Counted from the stretch's first letter, positions 47,212 through 53,561 are shown. The stretch is 64,000 bases of DNA from Enchytraeus crypticus (GCA_905160935.1 CAJHZI010000458.1:686001-750000); one strand, 5' to 3'. A program made the numbers and translations. The notes: generated by a model not told the origin, from the sequence alone.

Positions 47212-49420
47212 TAATATAAAAGGTTTAACGTCCGTTTCCTCATCCAGGGATGATGTCAGGAACGTCAATACCTGGATTGTATGTGAACTCTAAAGGTTTG
47301 AATGACCCTTTTGGTGTTATTATTAAATTGAATTGAAGTAATTGTACTCACAGGCACTTTAGACTTGGCCGCTGTGAGAAGCGACATAGTGATCTCTGAG
47401 AGGTAGTCGAGTACGAGGAAATCCAGCTTTCCTCCATGGATCAGCTGATGACCTATAAAACATTCATCATCATCATCATCATCATAATCAACCTCCCTTG
47501 AATCCCAGTTTAACCATGGTCGGGATACAAATAGAGTGACTCAAATCCTCTCGGTCCTACACCACACCACCAACCAATCCCCTATTTGAGACTTTTCTAT
47601 TCGTTTAAATTTTTTAGAAATTTCTGGAGCCTAGGCGCTCACCAACCGAATGCCCTTTCTGAGGATGGTATGGATCTTAGTGCTTTAGCCACCTTCTGCG
47701 ACACTAAAAGTCACCGGTTTGTCAATTCTTCAAAAAACCCGGACACAACAGGGAGATGACCTATAAAACATTAGATGCAATAAATCACAACAGTCAATAT
47801 ATATTGAAGGTTTCATTTTTAATATTCTTTTTGCTTAGTCTGATCTGTAGCCTGCTAGGTTAAAACATAGGTACCTTGTTTTAAGTCTCTAAGATTACTT
47901 GCCGATAACAGTGATAAAACTCTGCTGTACGAAATGACTCAAATACAGTTCAACAGTGTTCAGAATACTGGCAAGTATTCTTATCAGTCTGATTAGTACC
48001 CTGCTCTCTCTTAGGGGACTGCCCACAGGCAGGTCCATGGTATATAATGCCTCCACTTTTCTCTGTTTTCCATTTTTCTCGTCATATCCAAACACGAGCA
48101 GATTTTTAAATCGTCTAACATTCTTAGCCTCGGTCTGCCCCTGTTTCTCTTTCCTTCCATTTTACCTTCTACGACCTCCTTTAGTAAATTATCTCCACTA
48201 AGAATGAGTTCTATCCAATTCTTGTTGCTATTTCTTATAGAATTGATCAACTGTCTATCTGTACCCACTCACTTCAAGACTTCTCCATTAGTAAGTTTTT
48301 GAGTTCAGTTAATCTTTTCCGTTCTTCTCCGTGCAAAAAAGCTGGTAAAGCTAAGGTTATGTTTAGAATGTCTAAATAGTGTAGGGGTAATGTCATGAAG
48401 TTTTAAATGTCAAATCCTGAGGTGATTTGAATCCTCGTGGGTTCGAATCCCGGCCGTGCTGATCTGAGAGTAAAATCTCGGACATTCACTGGACTGGTTA
48501 TACGGAAAATGGTCTAAATTGCGTAACGGATTAAACATGTGGTTTTAAAAGTGATAGATATCAACATAGTTGATTATTCACTATAATGCGTGTTTACTTG
48601 TTAATGGCAGTTTCCTTACACGAAAGCAATGTCAGTGACTGGCGAGCCCAGGATTTTAACCCATTTTTTGTCCACATTTCCAACGCAGTACCCTGCTAGG
48701 CCACAACATATGTATCTAGTTTTCAGCCTCCATGAGAAGATGCTTATAGAGGCTCAATCTCTGATGTACACAACCTCTACTACAATCCATAAGGGCTCAG
48801 AATACTGAGAGAACATAAAATTTCAGTAATCACCTGTCGAATCAAATTTAAATGTATTGCCCAGGTGAACCTCATCCGTCTTTAGTGATAAAAGTATACT
48901 TTTATCTGCCTGTGTCAATAGTTAACGATACCGTATATAGAAGAGCTGAAGTTAACTTTAAAGTCTTATTCTGCATAAAGCAATACTGACAGAAATGGTC
49001 TGGCTAACAGGACGTTTTATCAGACAAGTGTGCTAGGCGGGAGCCATCCATCCAGTTCAAAATTGAAGCAACTAAGCTATGGCGGAACTTATAACATCAT
49101 AGCATGATTATGGTTACTACTATATTACTGCACAGCCTCACTTTCACAGTGCAAAGATGGTGAGCGAACGAGCATCATCACTGATGATAAGGAAAGAAAC
49201 ACTAAACACTATGTAATATTAAATAATCGAAATAAAACAAACCAGCAACAGCAGTGTCTCCCCAAAATCCTGATGCACAGCCTATTCGAACACTGGATTT
49301 GTTGGATGCAAATCTAACAACATAGCTGTCACAATGTCTCGGAAATAATGGAAGCTTCAATGGCTGAGAACCGGAGAGCTTTGCAGCCGGAATCCGACAT
49401 AGCCTTGTCAACGAAATCAT
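22076..49420 (-). CDS. atuA-like: AtuA/DUF1446-family protein with mitochondrial-type leader, 18 exons, 646 aa
   Basis: Eighteen exons join in one frame from ATG (49420) to TAA (22078-22076). Residues 1-45 are basic, S/L-rich and acid-poor, like a mitochondrial targeting sequence. Residues ~46-475 form the AtuA (DUF1446) domain: [125 protein letters not shown] polar linker leads to the C-terminal AtuA-like domain (~520-646: [30 protein letters not shown]-type helix, [19 protein letters not shown]). Bacterial AtuA belongs to acyclic-terpene (citronellol/geraniol) utilisation; its chemistry is not established, and the animal role is unknown. Exon 9/10 joining has two in-frame options. Introns are packed with repeats, several covering splice sites. 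Confidence 0.94.
22139..22690. repeat. 51-bp minisatellite duplicating the exon 18 acceptor
   Basis: About eleven copies of a unit GGCTTTACCCTACACAATAC + ATACACTAAACACTGCAG + TGTATGTATCATA. The first unit is the true boundary: on the minus strand TATTGTGTAG precedes GGTAAAGCC, the first codons of exon 18. Copies near 22190, 22483, 22535 and 22587 keep the AG acceptor; the middle copies (ACAATACAC) have lost it. Confidence 0.95.
22925..23050 (+). repeat. SINE-A copy, diverged
   Basis: GTGCGGGGTTCAAATCCTGG, then CTTTCGAGAGATAAAACTGA. Confidence 0.7.
23060..23300 (+). repeat. SINE-B copy (tRNA-derived), full length
   Basis: AATGGCGTAGGGGTAACG is the A box and GGGTTCGAATCCCAGC the B box. The body is CTGATCTGAGAGTAAAATCT and GTGATAGATATCA; the 3' end is TTCACTACAATGCATGTTTA. 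Confidence 0.88.
23338..23490. repeat. Tandem (GAATGAGTGAAGA)n flanked by copies of the exon 17 donor
   Basis: The array of GAATGA(A/G)TGAAGA units is bounded by two similar blocks, ending TGTACCTGAGGAT at about 23366 and TATACCTGAGGAT at 23489. The second is the exon 17 donor on the minus strand (ATCCTCAG then GTATA); the first keeps ATCCTCAG then GTACA. Confidence 0.8.
23483..23573 (-). CDS. atuA-like: AtuA-like exon 17 (residues 593-623)
   Basis: Acceptor [26 protein letters not shown] then [11 protein letters not shown]; donor GTATAA, phase 0. Confidence 0.93.
23660..23800 (-). repeat. LINE-G 3'-end fragment
   Basis: CTTAGTGCACTGCCTACTGG, CGCCTCTACTCATCTCTATC and CATACGAGTGGATC match the coding end of LINE-G at 48011-48268. 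Confidence 0.8.
23870..24720 (-). repeat. Two repeat-E copies (23870-24118 and 24505-24720)
   Basis: Both contain GGAGCCTA(A/G)GCGCTCACCAA, a GTTGGTRTGGATCTTAGTG stretch and ACGACACG(T)...CGGTTGGTCAATTTTTC. They flank exon 16. Confidence 0.8.
24285..24447 (-). CDS. atuA-like: AtuA-like exon 16 (residues 539-592)
   Basis: Acceptor [26 protein letters not shown] then [10 protein letters not shown], followed by about 20 polar residues ([17 protein letters not shown]) that look like an insertion; donor GTCAGC, phase 2. Confidence 0.92.
24759..24825. repeat. (AAT)n/(AGA)n microsatellite
   Basis: AAT then AAG triplets between exon 15's donor and the repeat-E copy. Confidence 0.9.
24839..25028 (-). 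CDS. atuA-like: AtuA-like exon 15 (residues 476-538): linker and start of C-terminal domain
   Basis: Acceptor [20 protein letters not shown], a polar S/P/E linker, then [20 protein letters not shown]. Donor GTAACT, phase 1. (TTC)n and (ATT)n tracts start just past the donor. Confidence 0.93.
25422..25473 (-). CDS. atuA-like: AtuA-like exon 14 (residues 458-475)
   Basis: Acceptor [26 protein letters not shown]; donor GTGAGT, phase 0. 52 nt. Confidence 0.92.
25513..25600. repeat. (GA)n microsatellite
   Basis: GA-rich tract upstream of exon 14 on the minus strand, in intron 13. Confidence 0.9.
25920..26490. repeat. Two LINE-F 3' ends, inverted then direct
   Basis: 25930-26135 reads as minus-strand LINE-F (ends GTGGTTTCCCGTTGCCTTCC). 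26265-26490 is a plus-strand copy ending in (GA)n. Confidence 0.7.
26560..26835. repeat. 22-bp minisatellite (AATAAATACATTAATCATCTAG)
   Basis: About twelve nearly perfect units made of ATCTAGAATAAATACATTA plus ATC. The homogeneity suggests recent expansion. It lies in intron 13 and does not touch an exon. Confidence 0.97.
27055..27094 (-). CDS. atuA-like: AtuA-like exon 13 (residues 445-457)
   Basis: Acceptor [19 protein letters not shown]; donor GTGAGT chosen over an overlapping GTGTGA two bases earlier because it restores GGRPKVSP across the junction. 40 nt, phase 2. Confidence 0.92.
27175..27600. repeat. Repeat-E copy with repeat-J insertions
   Basis: Repeat-E pieces (CTAGGCTCTCAGCAACTGAA, TTTTACGACACGTGCAGTCC) are mixed with two repeat-J ends reading TGAGGAAACGGACGTTAAAC; the second ends in (ATT)n at 27570-27590. 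Confidence 0.7.
27957..28310 (-). repeat. (CAT/CAC)n tract joined to a repeat-E copy
   Basis: About 130 bp of CAT, CGT and CAC triplets followed by CTTCCCTTGAATCCCAGTTT and the rest of repeat-E. The triplets are the expanded (GAT)n tail of the element. Confidence 0.85.
28430..28635 (+). repeat. LINE-H C-terminal coding remnant
   Basis: The plus strand resembles the minus-strand sequence at 33907-33716, which encodes [12 protein letters not shown]...[10 protein letters not shown], the usual C-terminal cysteine motif of jockey/CR1-like LINE polyproteins. This copy has frame damage. Confidence 0.7.
28706..28802 (-). CDS. atuA-like: AtuA-like exon 12 (residues 413-444)
   Basis: Acceptor [26 protein letters not shown] then [12 protein letters not shown]; donor GTCTGT, phase 1. 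The 5' edge is the first unit of a 41-bp array. Confidence 0.93.
28790..29165. repeat. 41-bp minisatellite duplicating the exon 12 acceptor
   Basis: About nine units of CCAAGCTGTGCACTCACGTA + CCTACACGCACACACATTAAC. In the first unit (28781-28810) the minus strand GTGTAG is the exon 12 acceptor and the next 22 nt are exon 12 codons. Most copies keep TAG before GTACGTGAGTGCACAGCTTG. Confidence 0.95.
29280..29570. repeat. (TA)n and (CA)n microsatellites
   Basis: Alternating TATA, CACA and TATA blocks in intron 11. Confidence 0.95.
29909..29996 (-). CDS. atuA-like: AtuA-like exon 11 (residues 383-412)
   Basis: Acceptor [27 protein letters not shown] then YGAQANSNV; donor GTTAGT, phase 0. A mariner-like TIR end begins only 57 bp above the acceptor. 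Confidence 0.92.
30054..31045 (+). mobile_element. Mariner-like TIR element copy, interrupted by LINE-F
   Basis: Starts CAGTCTGGGGCAGAAAATAA after TA and follows the element at 54764-55519 (CCCCTA-CGAAATCTCAATAA, GGAGCTTCTAG). LINE-F sequence occupies about 30715-30905, after which the right half of the element resumes (CGTAGAAACGCTGTA). The right terminus is lost in a CT tract. Confidence 0.7.
31353..31520 (-). CDS. atuA-like: AtuA-like exon 10 (residues 327-382)
   Basis: [37 protein letters not shown], then a helix ending CDSIIKR; donor GTGAGT, phase 2. The acceptor region and the first ~50 nt are copied three more times upstream on this strand (31581-31873). Confidence 0.92.
31470..31875. 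repeat. Tandem array duplicating the exon 10 acceptor and first ~50 nt
   Basis: Four blocks (about 31470-31535 true, 31581-31650, 31713-31780 and 31805-31873) share GTCTGCTGCCCCGAGCACC, GTACTGACACTGCTTCACCA and ACACTGTCTACTC. They are separated by (AATC)n. On the minus strand each is acceptor AGTAGACAG plus exon 10 sequence. Confidence 0.93.
31876..32060 (-). repeat. (CAGT)n/(AATC)n tract and repeat-E end
   Basis: CAGT and AATC tetranucleotides, then the repeat-E terminus CTTCTACGACACGTGCAGCC and ACACAATACGGGG. Confidence 0.85.
32130..32360 (+). repeat. Repeat-E copy
   Basis: GTGAACTGCACGTGTCGTAA, TTGGTGAGCGCCTAGGTTCC, ending GAGGATGATGACGA. Confidence 0.8.
32690..33073. repeat. ~52-bp minisatellite duplicating the exon 9 donor
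   Basis: About seven units of GTCACACACCAGGACACGCC + TCTATCTATGAGATACACAG + TATAGGAGAGT. The last unit (33047-33073) is the true exon 9 end. On the minus strand each copy reads ATAGAGGCGTGTCCTGGTGT, containing both candidate donors. Confidence 0.94.
33065..33253 (-). CDS. atuA-like: AtuA-like exon 9 (residues 264-326), end ambiguous
   Basis: Acceptor [24 protein letters not shown] through [16 protein letters not shown]. Two donors keep the frame: GTGTCC after 33065 (joined with acceptor 31520 gives [17 protein letters not shown], which best fits family spacing) or GTGTGT after 33057 with acceptor 31524 (adds four residues). Both ends lie in tandem arrays. Confidence 0.88.
33236..33605. repeat. 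~50-bp minisatellite duplicating the exon 9 acceptor, open in frame
   Basis: Seven copies of ACCCAATGTTCTCCCTGTCA + ACAACAACA...CACACACTGCAGAG. The first (33241) is the true boundary. Every copy keeps (GACAG or GGCAG) before GGAGAACATTGGG on the minus strand. The minus strand stays open from above the array into exon 9, in the exon 9 frame. Confidence 0.95.
33710..33960 (-). repeat. LINE-H C-terminal remnant and a SINE-A head
   Basis: 33907-33716 encodes a LINE C-terminus with [10 protein letters not shown]. 33905-33960 matches the 5' half of a minus-strand SINE-A. Confidence 0.75.
34325..34405 (+). repeat. SINE-D copy (tRNA-like)
   Basis: GGGGATTTGGCAGAATCGAT then GTTCAAAGTCCAGGTAAGTC. Confidence 0.55.
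35181..35258 (-). CDS. atuA-like: AtuA-like exon 8 (residues 238-263)
   Basis: Acceptor [26 protein letters not shown] then WHTVQG; donor GTATGT, phase 2. Its 5' edge is the first unit of the array at 35224-35722. Confidence 0.93.
35224..35722. repeat. Tandem array duplicating the exon 8 acceptor
   Basis: Blocks beginning at about 35224 (true), 35298, 35379, 35504, 35628 and 35706 (partial) share GCTCCACACTCTATCAGATG + ACCTGCTAGACTG. They are spaced by (AATC)n. On the minus strand each is an acceptor (CACAG or CGCAG) followed by TCTAGC and ~30 nt of exon 8-like sequence. Confidence 0.93.
35870..35913 (-). CDS. atuA-like: AtuA-like exon 7 (residues 224-237)
   Basis: Acceptor [20 protein letters not shown]; donor GTTAGA, phase 2. 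Only 44 nt. Confidence 0.9.
35953..36012. repeat. (TA)n microsatellite
   Basis: TA repeats about 40 bp above exon 7 on the minus strand. Confidence 0.95.
36500..36594 (+). repeat. SINE-A copy with internal deletion
   Basis: GGCTGGAGCCAGTG joins directly to GGTTCAAATCCTGGGCTCGC, removing the region between A and B boxes. Tail GAGGAAACGGACGTTAACC. Confidence 0.85.
36935..37155 (+). repeat. Repeat-E copy
   Basis: CCGTGGACTGCACGTGTCGT, GTGAGCACTTAGGCTCCAGA, ending GGATGATGATGATGATGA. Confidence 0.85.
37341..37440 (-). CDS. atuA-like: AtuA-like exon 6 (residues 190-223)
   Basis: Acceptor [26 protein letters not shown] then [13 protein letters not shown]; donor GTGAGA, phase 0. Confidence 0.94.
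37480..37612 (-). repeat. SINE-A copy 40 bp above exon 6
   Basis: Minus-strand copy with CCAGGATTTGAATCCACACA over the B box and GCCACTGCTCCAACC at its head. Confidence 0.85.
37850..37980 (-). repeat. Repeat-E fragment
   Basis: GAATCCCAGTCTAACTAGGG and GGTCGGGATACGAATAGACT; truncated. Confidence 0.75.
38195..38415 (-). repeat. SINE-B copy
   Basis: Minus-strand copy: AGCGCGGCCGGGATTCGAAC over the B box and GTTACCCCTACGCTATTGAG over the A box. Confidence 0.88.
38700..38890 (-). repeat. SINE-C body and tail (5'-truncated)
   Basis: On the minus strand CCGGCTGCAATTGATGCG, TGGAAAGGAATGGAGGAAAT, GAAAACTACAAAAACAG. It carries the same ACTACAAAAACAG tail as the copy at 53872 and differs from the tail at 6550 and 20330. 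Confidence 0.75.
39735..39823 (-). CDS. atuA-like: AtuA-like exon 5 (residues 161-189)
   Basis: Acceptor [28 protein letters not shown] then TVTSMTAYL; donor GTAAAT, phase 2. Confidence 0.92.
40408..40600 (+). repeat. SINE-B copy, 5'-truncated
   Basis: CCTGAGGTGAATTGAAACCT, GGTTTCGAATCCCAGCCGCG, GATAGATATCAACATAGTTG. Confidence 0.85.
40861..42444. mobile_element. Non-autonomous hAT-like transposon, 1,584 bp, with 8-bp target duplication
   Basis: The ends AGAGATGGGAAT (40862-40873) and ATTCCCATCTCT (42432-42443) are perfect 12-bp inverted repeats. The flanking 8-mer AATTGTAC occurs at 40853-40860 and again at 42445-42452. An 8-bp duplication and this type of terminal sequence are features of the hAT superfamily. 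Both subterminal regions carry CGAACC-type repeats, in the same orientation at each end. No transposase ORF is present. It lies in intron 4 of the AtuA-like gene. Confidence 0.9.
42649..42779 (-). CDS. atuA-like: AtuA-like exon 4 (residues 117-160)
   Basis: Acceptor [27 protein letters not shown], then the Lys/Ala-rich helix and VTGDDLLAM; donor GTTAGT, phase 0. Confidence 0.94.
43021..43445 (-). repeat. Repeat-E copy, near full length (about 43180-43445)
   Basis: (CAT)n, GGTCGGGATACGAATGGACT, GGAGCCTAGGTGTGCTCACC, ACACGTGCAGTCACCGGTTG, and CCCGGACACAACACGGGG at the head. Confidence 0.85.
43665..43740 (+). repeat. SINE-D copy (tRNA-like)
   Basis: GGGGCAATGGTTGAGTGTTC then GGTTTAAAGCCCAGGTCGGT. 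Confidence 0.6.
43783..43922 (+). repeat. SINE-A copy, full length
   Basis: GGCTGGAGCCAGTGGCGAAG head, GGGGTACAAATCCTGGGCTC B box, GAGGAAACTAACGTTAACCT tail. Confidence 0.9.
44632..44770 (-). repeat. SINE-A copy 34 bp below exon 3
   Basis: Minus-strand full-length copy ending GGCTGGAGCCATGGCGATG on its strand, inside intron 3 close to the exon 3 donor. Confidence 0.88.
44804..44873 (-). CDS. atuA-like: AtuA-like exon 3 (residues 94-116)
   Basis: Acceptor [25 protein letters not shown] then KKK; donor GTTTGA, phase 1. Confidence 0.92.
45280..45690. repeat. (GT)n-rich minisatellite with CCTAGTGTG units, then (TC)n
   Basis: Units GTGTGTGTGCCTA and GTGTGTATGAATA run to about 45620; a CT tract follows at 45665-45710. 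Confidence 0.95.
46480..46572 (-). repeat. SINE-A copy, truncated
   Basis: GTTTCCTCACTTGAAAGCGA, CCAGGATTTGAACCCCGCAC. Confidence 0.8.
46980..47280 (+). repeat. Repeat-E copy followed by (AAT)n and repeat-J
   Basis: CATTCGGTTGGTGAGCGCCT through GGGAGGATGATCACGATGAT; then AAT repeats and GGTTTAACGTCCGTTTCCTC. Confidence 0.85.
47352..47452 (-). CDS. atuA-like: AtuA-like exon 2 (residues 60-93)
   Basis: Acceptor [28 protein letters not shown] then [13 protein letters not shown]; donor GTGAGT, phase 0. Confidence 0.93.
47466..47756 (-). repeat. Repeat-E copy, near full length, 13 bp from exon 2
   Basis: (CAT)n, CCTTGAATCCCAGTTTAACC, GAGCCTAGGCGCTCACCAAC, and the head CCCGGACACAACAGGGAG. After the repeat, the exon 2-side sequence GATGACCTATAAAACATT recurs at 47754-47771, so the insertion probably duplicated about 18 bp containing the exon 2 acceptor. 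Confidence 0.85.
48003..48330 (-). repeat. LINE-G C-terminal coding remnant
   Basis: The minus strand at 48268-48011 encodes [34 protein letters not shown] and a W-R-x-Y-I-P-W end. This is the typical C-terminal tail of RTE/BovB-like LINE reverse transcriptases (GKR-RGRPR). The repeated CACTGCCTACTGGCAGGTCC-type block elsewhere is the sequence just past this tail. Confidence 0.8.
48364..48600 (+). repeat. SINE-B copy, full length
   Basis: GAATGTCTAAATAGTGTAGG start, GGGTTCGAATCCCGGCCGTG B box, end TTCACTATAATGCGTGTTTA. Confidence 0.9.
49243..49420 (-). CDS. atuA-like: AtuA-like exon 1 (residues 1-59): leader and domain start
   Basis: ATG ATT TCG start; leader [17 protein letters not shown], then [16 protein letters not shown]. 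Donor GTTTGT, phase 1. Confidence 0.92.
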
Positions 49421-50529
49421 TTCAATGATTTGAGAGAATTTAAGTTTTAAAAGAGATATATTTCCACAAATAAATCATATCAGCTGATCGTTTAAATGTA
49501 AACACAAAGATCTCGAACAAGATCCAGTGTCAAAAAGTAGTTCATAAACACTGCTGTAACCCATTTTATCTCACCTAACATTCTCTGCCAGATCCAGTAA
49601 TTGCACAATAGTCAGTGGTTGTTAATAGTAAGTGGGAATTGAGAGCTAGGGGAACTGTCAGCACTTTTGGGGCCCCCGGTAATGTATTTACTGGTCTCCT
49701 AGTATATAATATGGGTCCCTAGCAGGGGAACTCACTTCAGAAAAAAATGATTACTAGGGGAACTCAGTTCCCTTTCCTCCACCCTAACCACTGACAGTAG
49801 TATGAATAAAAAGATAATTATATTGATTTGGCAACAAATTTCTGCTTAAATTGGTTCGTGTAGCCGATAGCTTAATCAAGATCGTTTAAATTGCTGACTG
49901 ACTAGCTGGGCTTTTGAATCTAGGCCATTTGCATCCGAGCCGAAAACTTTAACCGTTACGCCATGTCCCCTCCCCATGCGGCGGTACGGTCTTAAAAGTA
50001 GGGAGAGCAGAATAAATAACTCACGAATCCAGCGCGAGAATAGTACACAAGGATAGGCCTACATACTTTAACTTAATTCATGGTGCAAAGATTGCTATAG
50101 CTAAACATAAGGCACTATAGTATGCTATTACTATTTATAGTATATATTTAGTATACTATCATTATTCATAAGGCACTATAGTATACGTATGTATACTATT
50201 AGACTCGACGGACCGACGGTGCATTGTGTATAGGGGCCTACATGCATAGGCCTATATGTAGATGCATAACCATCTATGAACACATCCGTACACACACACG
50301 CATATACACATACATGTAGGCCTACACACACCCACGCATTACACCTACACCTTTACAATCGTGTGTTTCTTGCAAAGATATACATGTAGAATATGGTTTC
50401 TTCCATATCCGCTGTTTAAACTGCAGCTAAGAACTGAGTGTGGTTCTTGTCTTCTTGTACAATTAATCCAAGTTGGATAAAAATAGTTCAATTTTTAAGT
50501 CTCTTGATTGTGCAAGATAATAACAACAC

Positions 50530-50660
50530 TTAGAGTGCTACAGTCATCAATGACAACATCGAGCACTATTGAGACAAAATCAAGCCGGCGAGCAAAAAAG
50601 AAGGTCCAAAAACGGTGCAAATTCCAAAATCCAGAAATTCTGTCCAAAGTAAAGGGAGTT
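50530..50660 (+). repeat. Repeat-I, uninterrupted copy
   Basis: GACAACATCGAGCACTATTG through AACGGTGCAAATTCCAAAAT; the reference for the split copy at 20245-20655. Confidence 0.85.
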
Positions 50661-50939
50661 AAAGAAAAGGTGGTTTAGGCGCAGGTCGCTGCTCATGGCC
50701 ACTGGATGGAAAAGAGAGATGGAAAAGATAGGTTTTCAACTGCTTATGGAACTGCTCATAGGAAAGCAAAGGCTGATGTGATTCAAATGAAGAGATAGTC
50801 TTTCATGTGTAATTCGTAATAGTTTCAAGTATTCATATATGACATATGTTAATTTACAATCCCATGTAGAAATCTTAATTTTCAATAAATAATGATTATG
50901 GCAAGTGTTGTGAGAGTGATGTTTCCCCGTGTCCGAGTT

Positions 50940-51212
50940 ATTGGAAGAATTGTGTCCGAGTTATTGGAAGAATTGATCAACCGGTGACTGCACTTGTCCT
51001 AGAAGGCGACTAAAGCACTAAGATCTGCACCAACGTCATTCGGTTGGTGCGCGCATAGGCTCCAGAAATTGCTACAAATAATTAAACGAATGGAGAAGTC
51101 TGAAATAGGGGATTGACTGATGGATGGTGTGGTGTAGGACAGAGAGGATTTGAGACAGTCTATTCGTATCCTGACCCTGGTTAAACTGGGATTCAAGAGA
51201 GGATGATGATGA
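50940..51212 (+). repeat. Repeat-E copy, full length
   Basis: TCAACCGGTGACTGCACTTG through TTCAAGAGAGGATGATGATG; full (GAT)n tail. Confidence 0.85.
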
Positions 51213-52106
51213 AAGATTATAGAGAGTATAGATTAAACTACAGGTCGGCTTTGTAGAGTGAACGTTTAAGTCCGTACGTCGCCGAGACAAAGACAAGCGG
51301 TTCGAGATTTTCGCTATTGATGATGCCATGAACATCTTGTGGAAAAAGTACACTAATGTCTCGATCACTTGTAGTAAGTATAAGCAGTCTTCTATAACTC
51401 GATGTTACTCTTAAGTTAATTAAATTCACATTCACATTCACTGATATTCACTGCATTCACATTCACATTTACATTCACTGGACTGGTTAAAGGTCTACGG
51501 AAAATGGATTAAATTGCCTAACGGTTTAATCATGTGGTATTAAAAGTGATTGATATCAACATAGTTAATCATTTCAATATAATGGATGTTTACTTTTTTT
51601 ACTTTTTACTCTTGGGACCTATAGCCATAGCTGTATTTACCTTTAAAAGAACAACTCCAGTTTCGTTGCCTTCGGTCTCGTAACGCGACTTTGGTTAGCA
51701 ACTTATATGCCGTGGTTTCGGTCTGATTTGGGTAATTTAATACCTTGGCCTGCGCTATTCATGTAGGCCTTTGTCACCGTATTGTCAACTGAGATACGTA
51801 GGCTATTAATTTTACATAGGCCGACGTGTGTAGAATTTTGATATGCAGTAAATATGCGTAGGATAATCTCTGAGATAGGCCTAACTGATTAAAATCATCA
51901 AAGTCAAGACACAGCTAGATTTCTATACATGGCCTCCAAATTTAATATAGCAACAGCACTATTATTCAATATAAACTACATGTAAAAAACTAAGATATAA
52001 ATGCTTTGCTAAAATCTAAATAAAAAATCCCTGAAATATCAATACTCCAACTGATACGCCAGTTTGCACCCTCTGCCTACCCGCGTAGACTTTCTTTTGC
52101 CACTGG

Positions 52107-52243
52107 TTGGAGCCAGTGGCGAAGTCGTTAAGATACTCGTCTGCGGATCAGTAGGCTATGTGTGGGGTTCAAATCCTGGGCTCGCCCGTCACTGACATCG
52201 CTTTGAGTGAGGAAACTGACGTTAACCTTAGCTTTATCAGCTT
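52107..52243 (+). repeat. SINE-A copy, full length
   Basis: GGTTGGAGCCAGTGGCGAAG, GTGGGGTTCAAATCCTGGGC, GAGGAAACTGACGTTAACCT. Confidence 0.9.
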
Positions 52244-53561
52244 TTATAGACTTAGCGTCAGAACTTGACTGGCTCCACCTGCATTAACCGCACAGCAATC
52301 ATTCTAGGCCACTTTAGCTGTCCCAAGTGACTCTTGGTCAGTGGTCAAAGTGGGAATTTAGAGCTAAGGGAACGGTCAGATTTCTAGAGCTCCCTGTAGC
52401 CTAATTTATTTACAGGTCTCCTAGTATTTAATATGGGCAAGAGAACGTATCTTAGAAAAAAATTAGAGCTAGGGTAACGTAGTTCGATCCCTGCGTCCCC
52501 CCACTTCAACCACGGTTCTTGGCCACTTTGAAAACTGACAAATTAGATTCGTATATTCTGCATCTTTTTTATTTGTATAAAAACTAAAACTTTTCAAAAA
52601 ACTTTTTTATTTGTATATAGCCAAGCTACAGGCTACATTAGGTATGGATAAGGCATACTTTGTGAAGGAATTACCTTGTTGATCTAAAGAGTGCTATTAT
52701 GGAGGAGAAAGCAGACTTTGAGTATGAATATGTACCTTGAACTTGCCAATTGGCAGTGCACTGAAGAAGAAGATTCTGCATCTTCTACACTTGCATATTG
52801 ACCTCTGAATAACCCAAAGCATGTGTGCGTAATTATTACAAAAATTATAAGAGCACAGCCTAAATGCATATAACTACATCACAAATTATACCTACATGTA
52901 ACTAATCATCATCATCTTCCAGTGAATTTAAGTTTAACTTAAATTCAAGGGTCGTAATTAGAAAACTTAATAGCAATTCCTGGAACCTAAGCGCTCACCA
53001 ACCGAATGCCCTTTTTGACGTTGGTTTGGGTCTTAGTGCTTTGTCGCCTTTTACACGTGCAGCCCATGCTCTTAGGAATAATTTCAGGCTTCCAATACCT
53101 TCACGATGTTAGCTGCCTTATAACTCTTTCCAGAAGGCTAATCCGAAAGCATGGAATGTTCTTCAATCCACTCGTCAAAAGGCATTTTAAATAACATCGT
53201 TTTATGAATAGCAATTTGTTTATAAAAACAATTTTTTTCTGAAAAACAATTTTTTGATGAACACCATTTTGAATAACATTCATTTTGAATAACATCGGCC
53301 TTTGGGTTCCTATGAATAGTTCCATGGGCAGTTAGAAATCTACTTTTTTCGTAACTTTTTTTCAACCTAATGTCCATTTGCGATCAGCACTTTAAACTCC
53401 TTATCCTTAATCCCTATCTAAATATACATGTAGACTGGTTTTTTGAATTTTGAATTTGACATCGTTCTTGCAACGCGTTTACTTATTGCTAGTCAGCTTG
53501 GATTTGACTAAATAGAAAGTTCATTTAAATTTTAAATTTCGCGCGACACCTCTAACTAGGC

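Larger units (their letters stand above)
49421..53561. other. 5' flank of the AtuA-like gene; repeats, no gene recognised
   Basis: Holds two copies of a unique-looking repeat (49612-49795 and 52341-52505, GGAACTGTCAGCACTTTTGG-type), a SINE-D at about 49880-49975, repeat-I at 50530-50660, repeat-E at 50940-51212, a SINE-B 3' end at 51474-51595, SINE-A at 52107-52243, LINE-F at 52610-52775 and repeat-E at 52900-53070. A minus-strand open stretch at 51441-51238 reads like protein but matches nothing I recognise. No TATA box or other promoter element could be assigned above 49420. Confidence 0.5.

Noticed and set aside
47895-48268. ORFs on both strands around 48000
   Set aside because: The minus-strand one is a LINE C-terminal remnant with frame damage; the others are its shadows.
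50660-50810. Short plus-strand stretch reading TAYGTAHRKAKADVIQMKR
   Set aside because: Too short, no splice sites that join it to anything and no recognised family.
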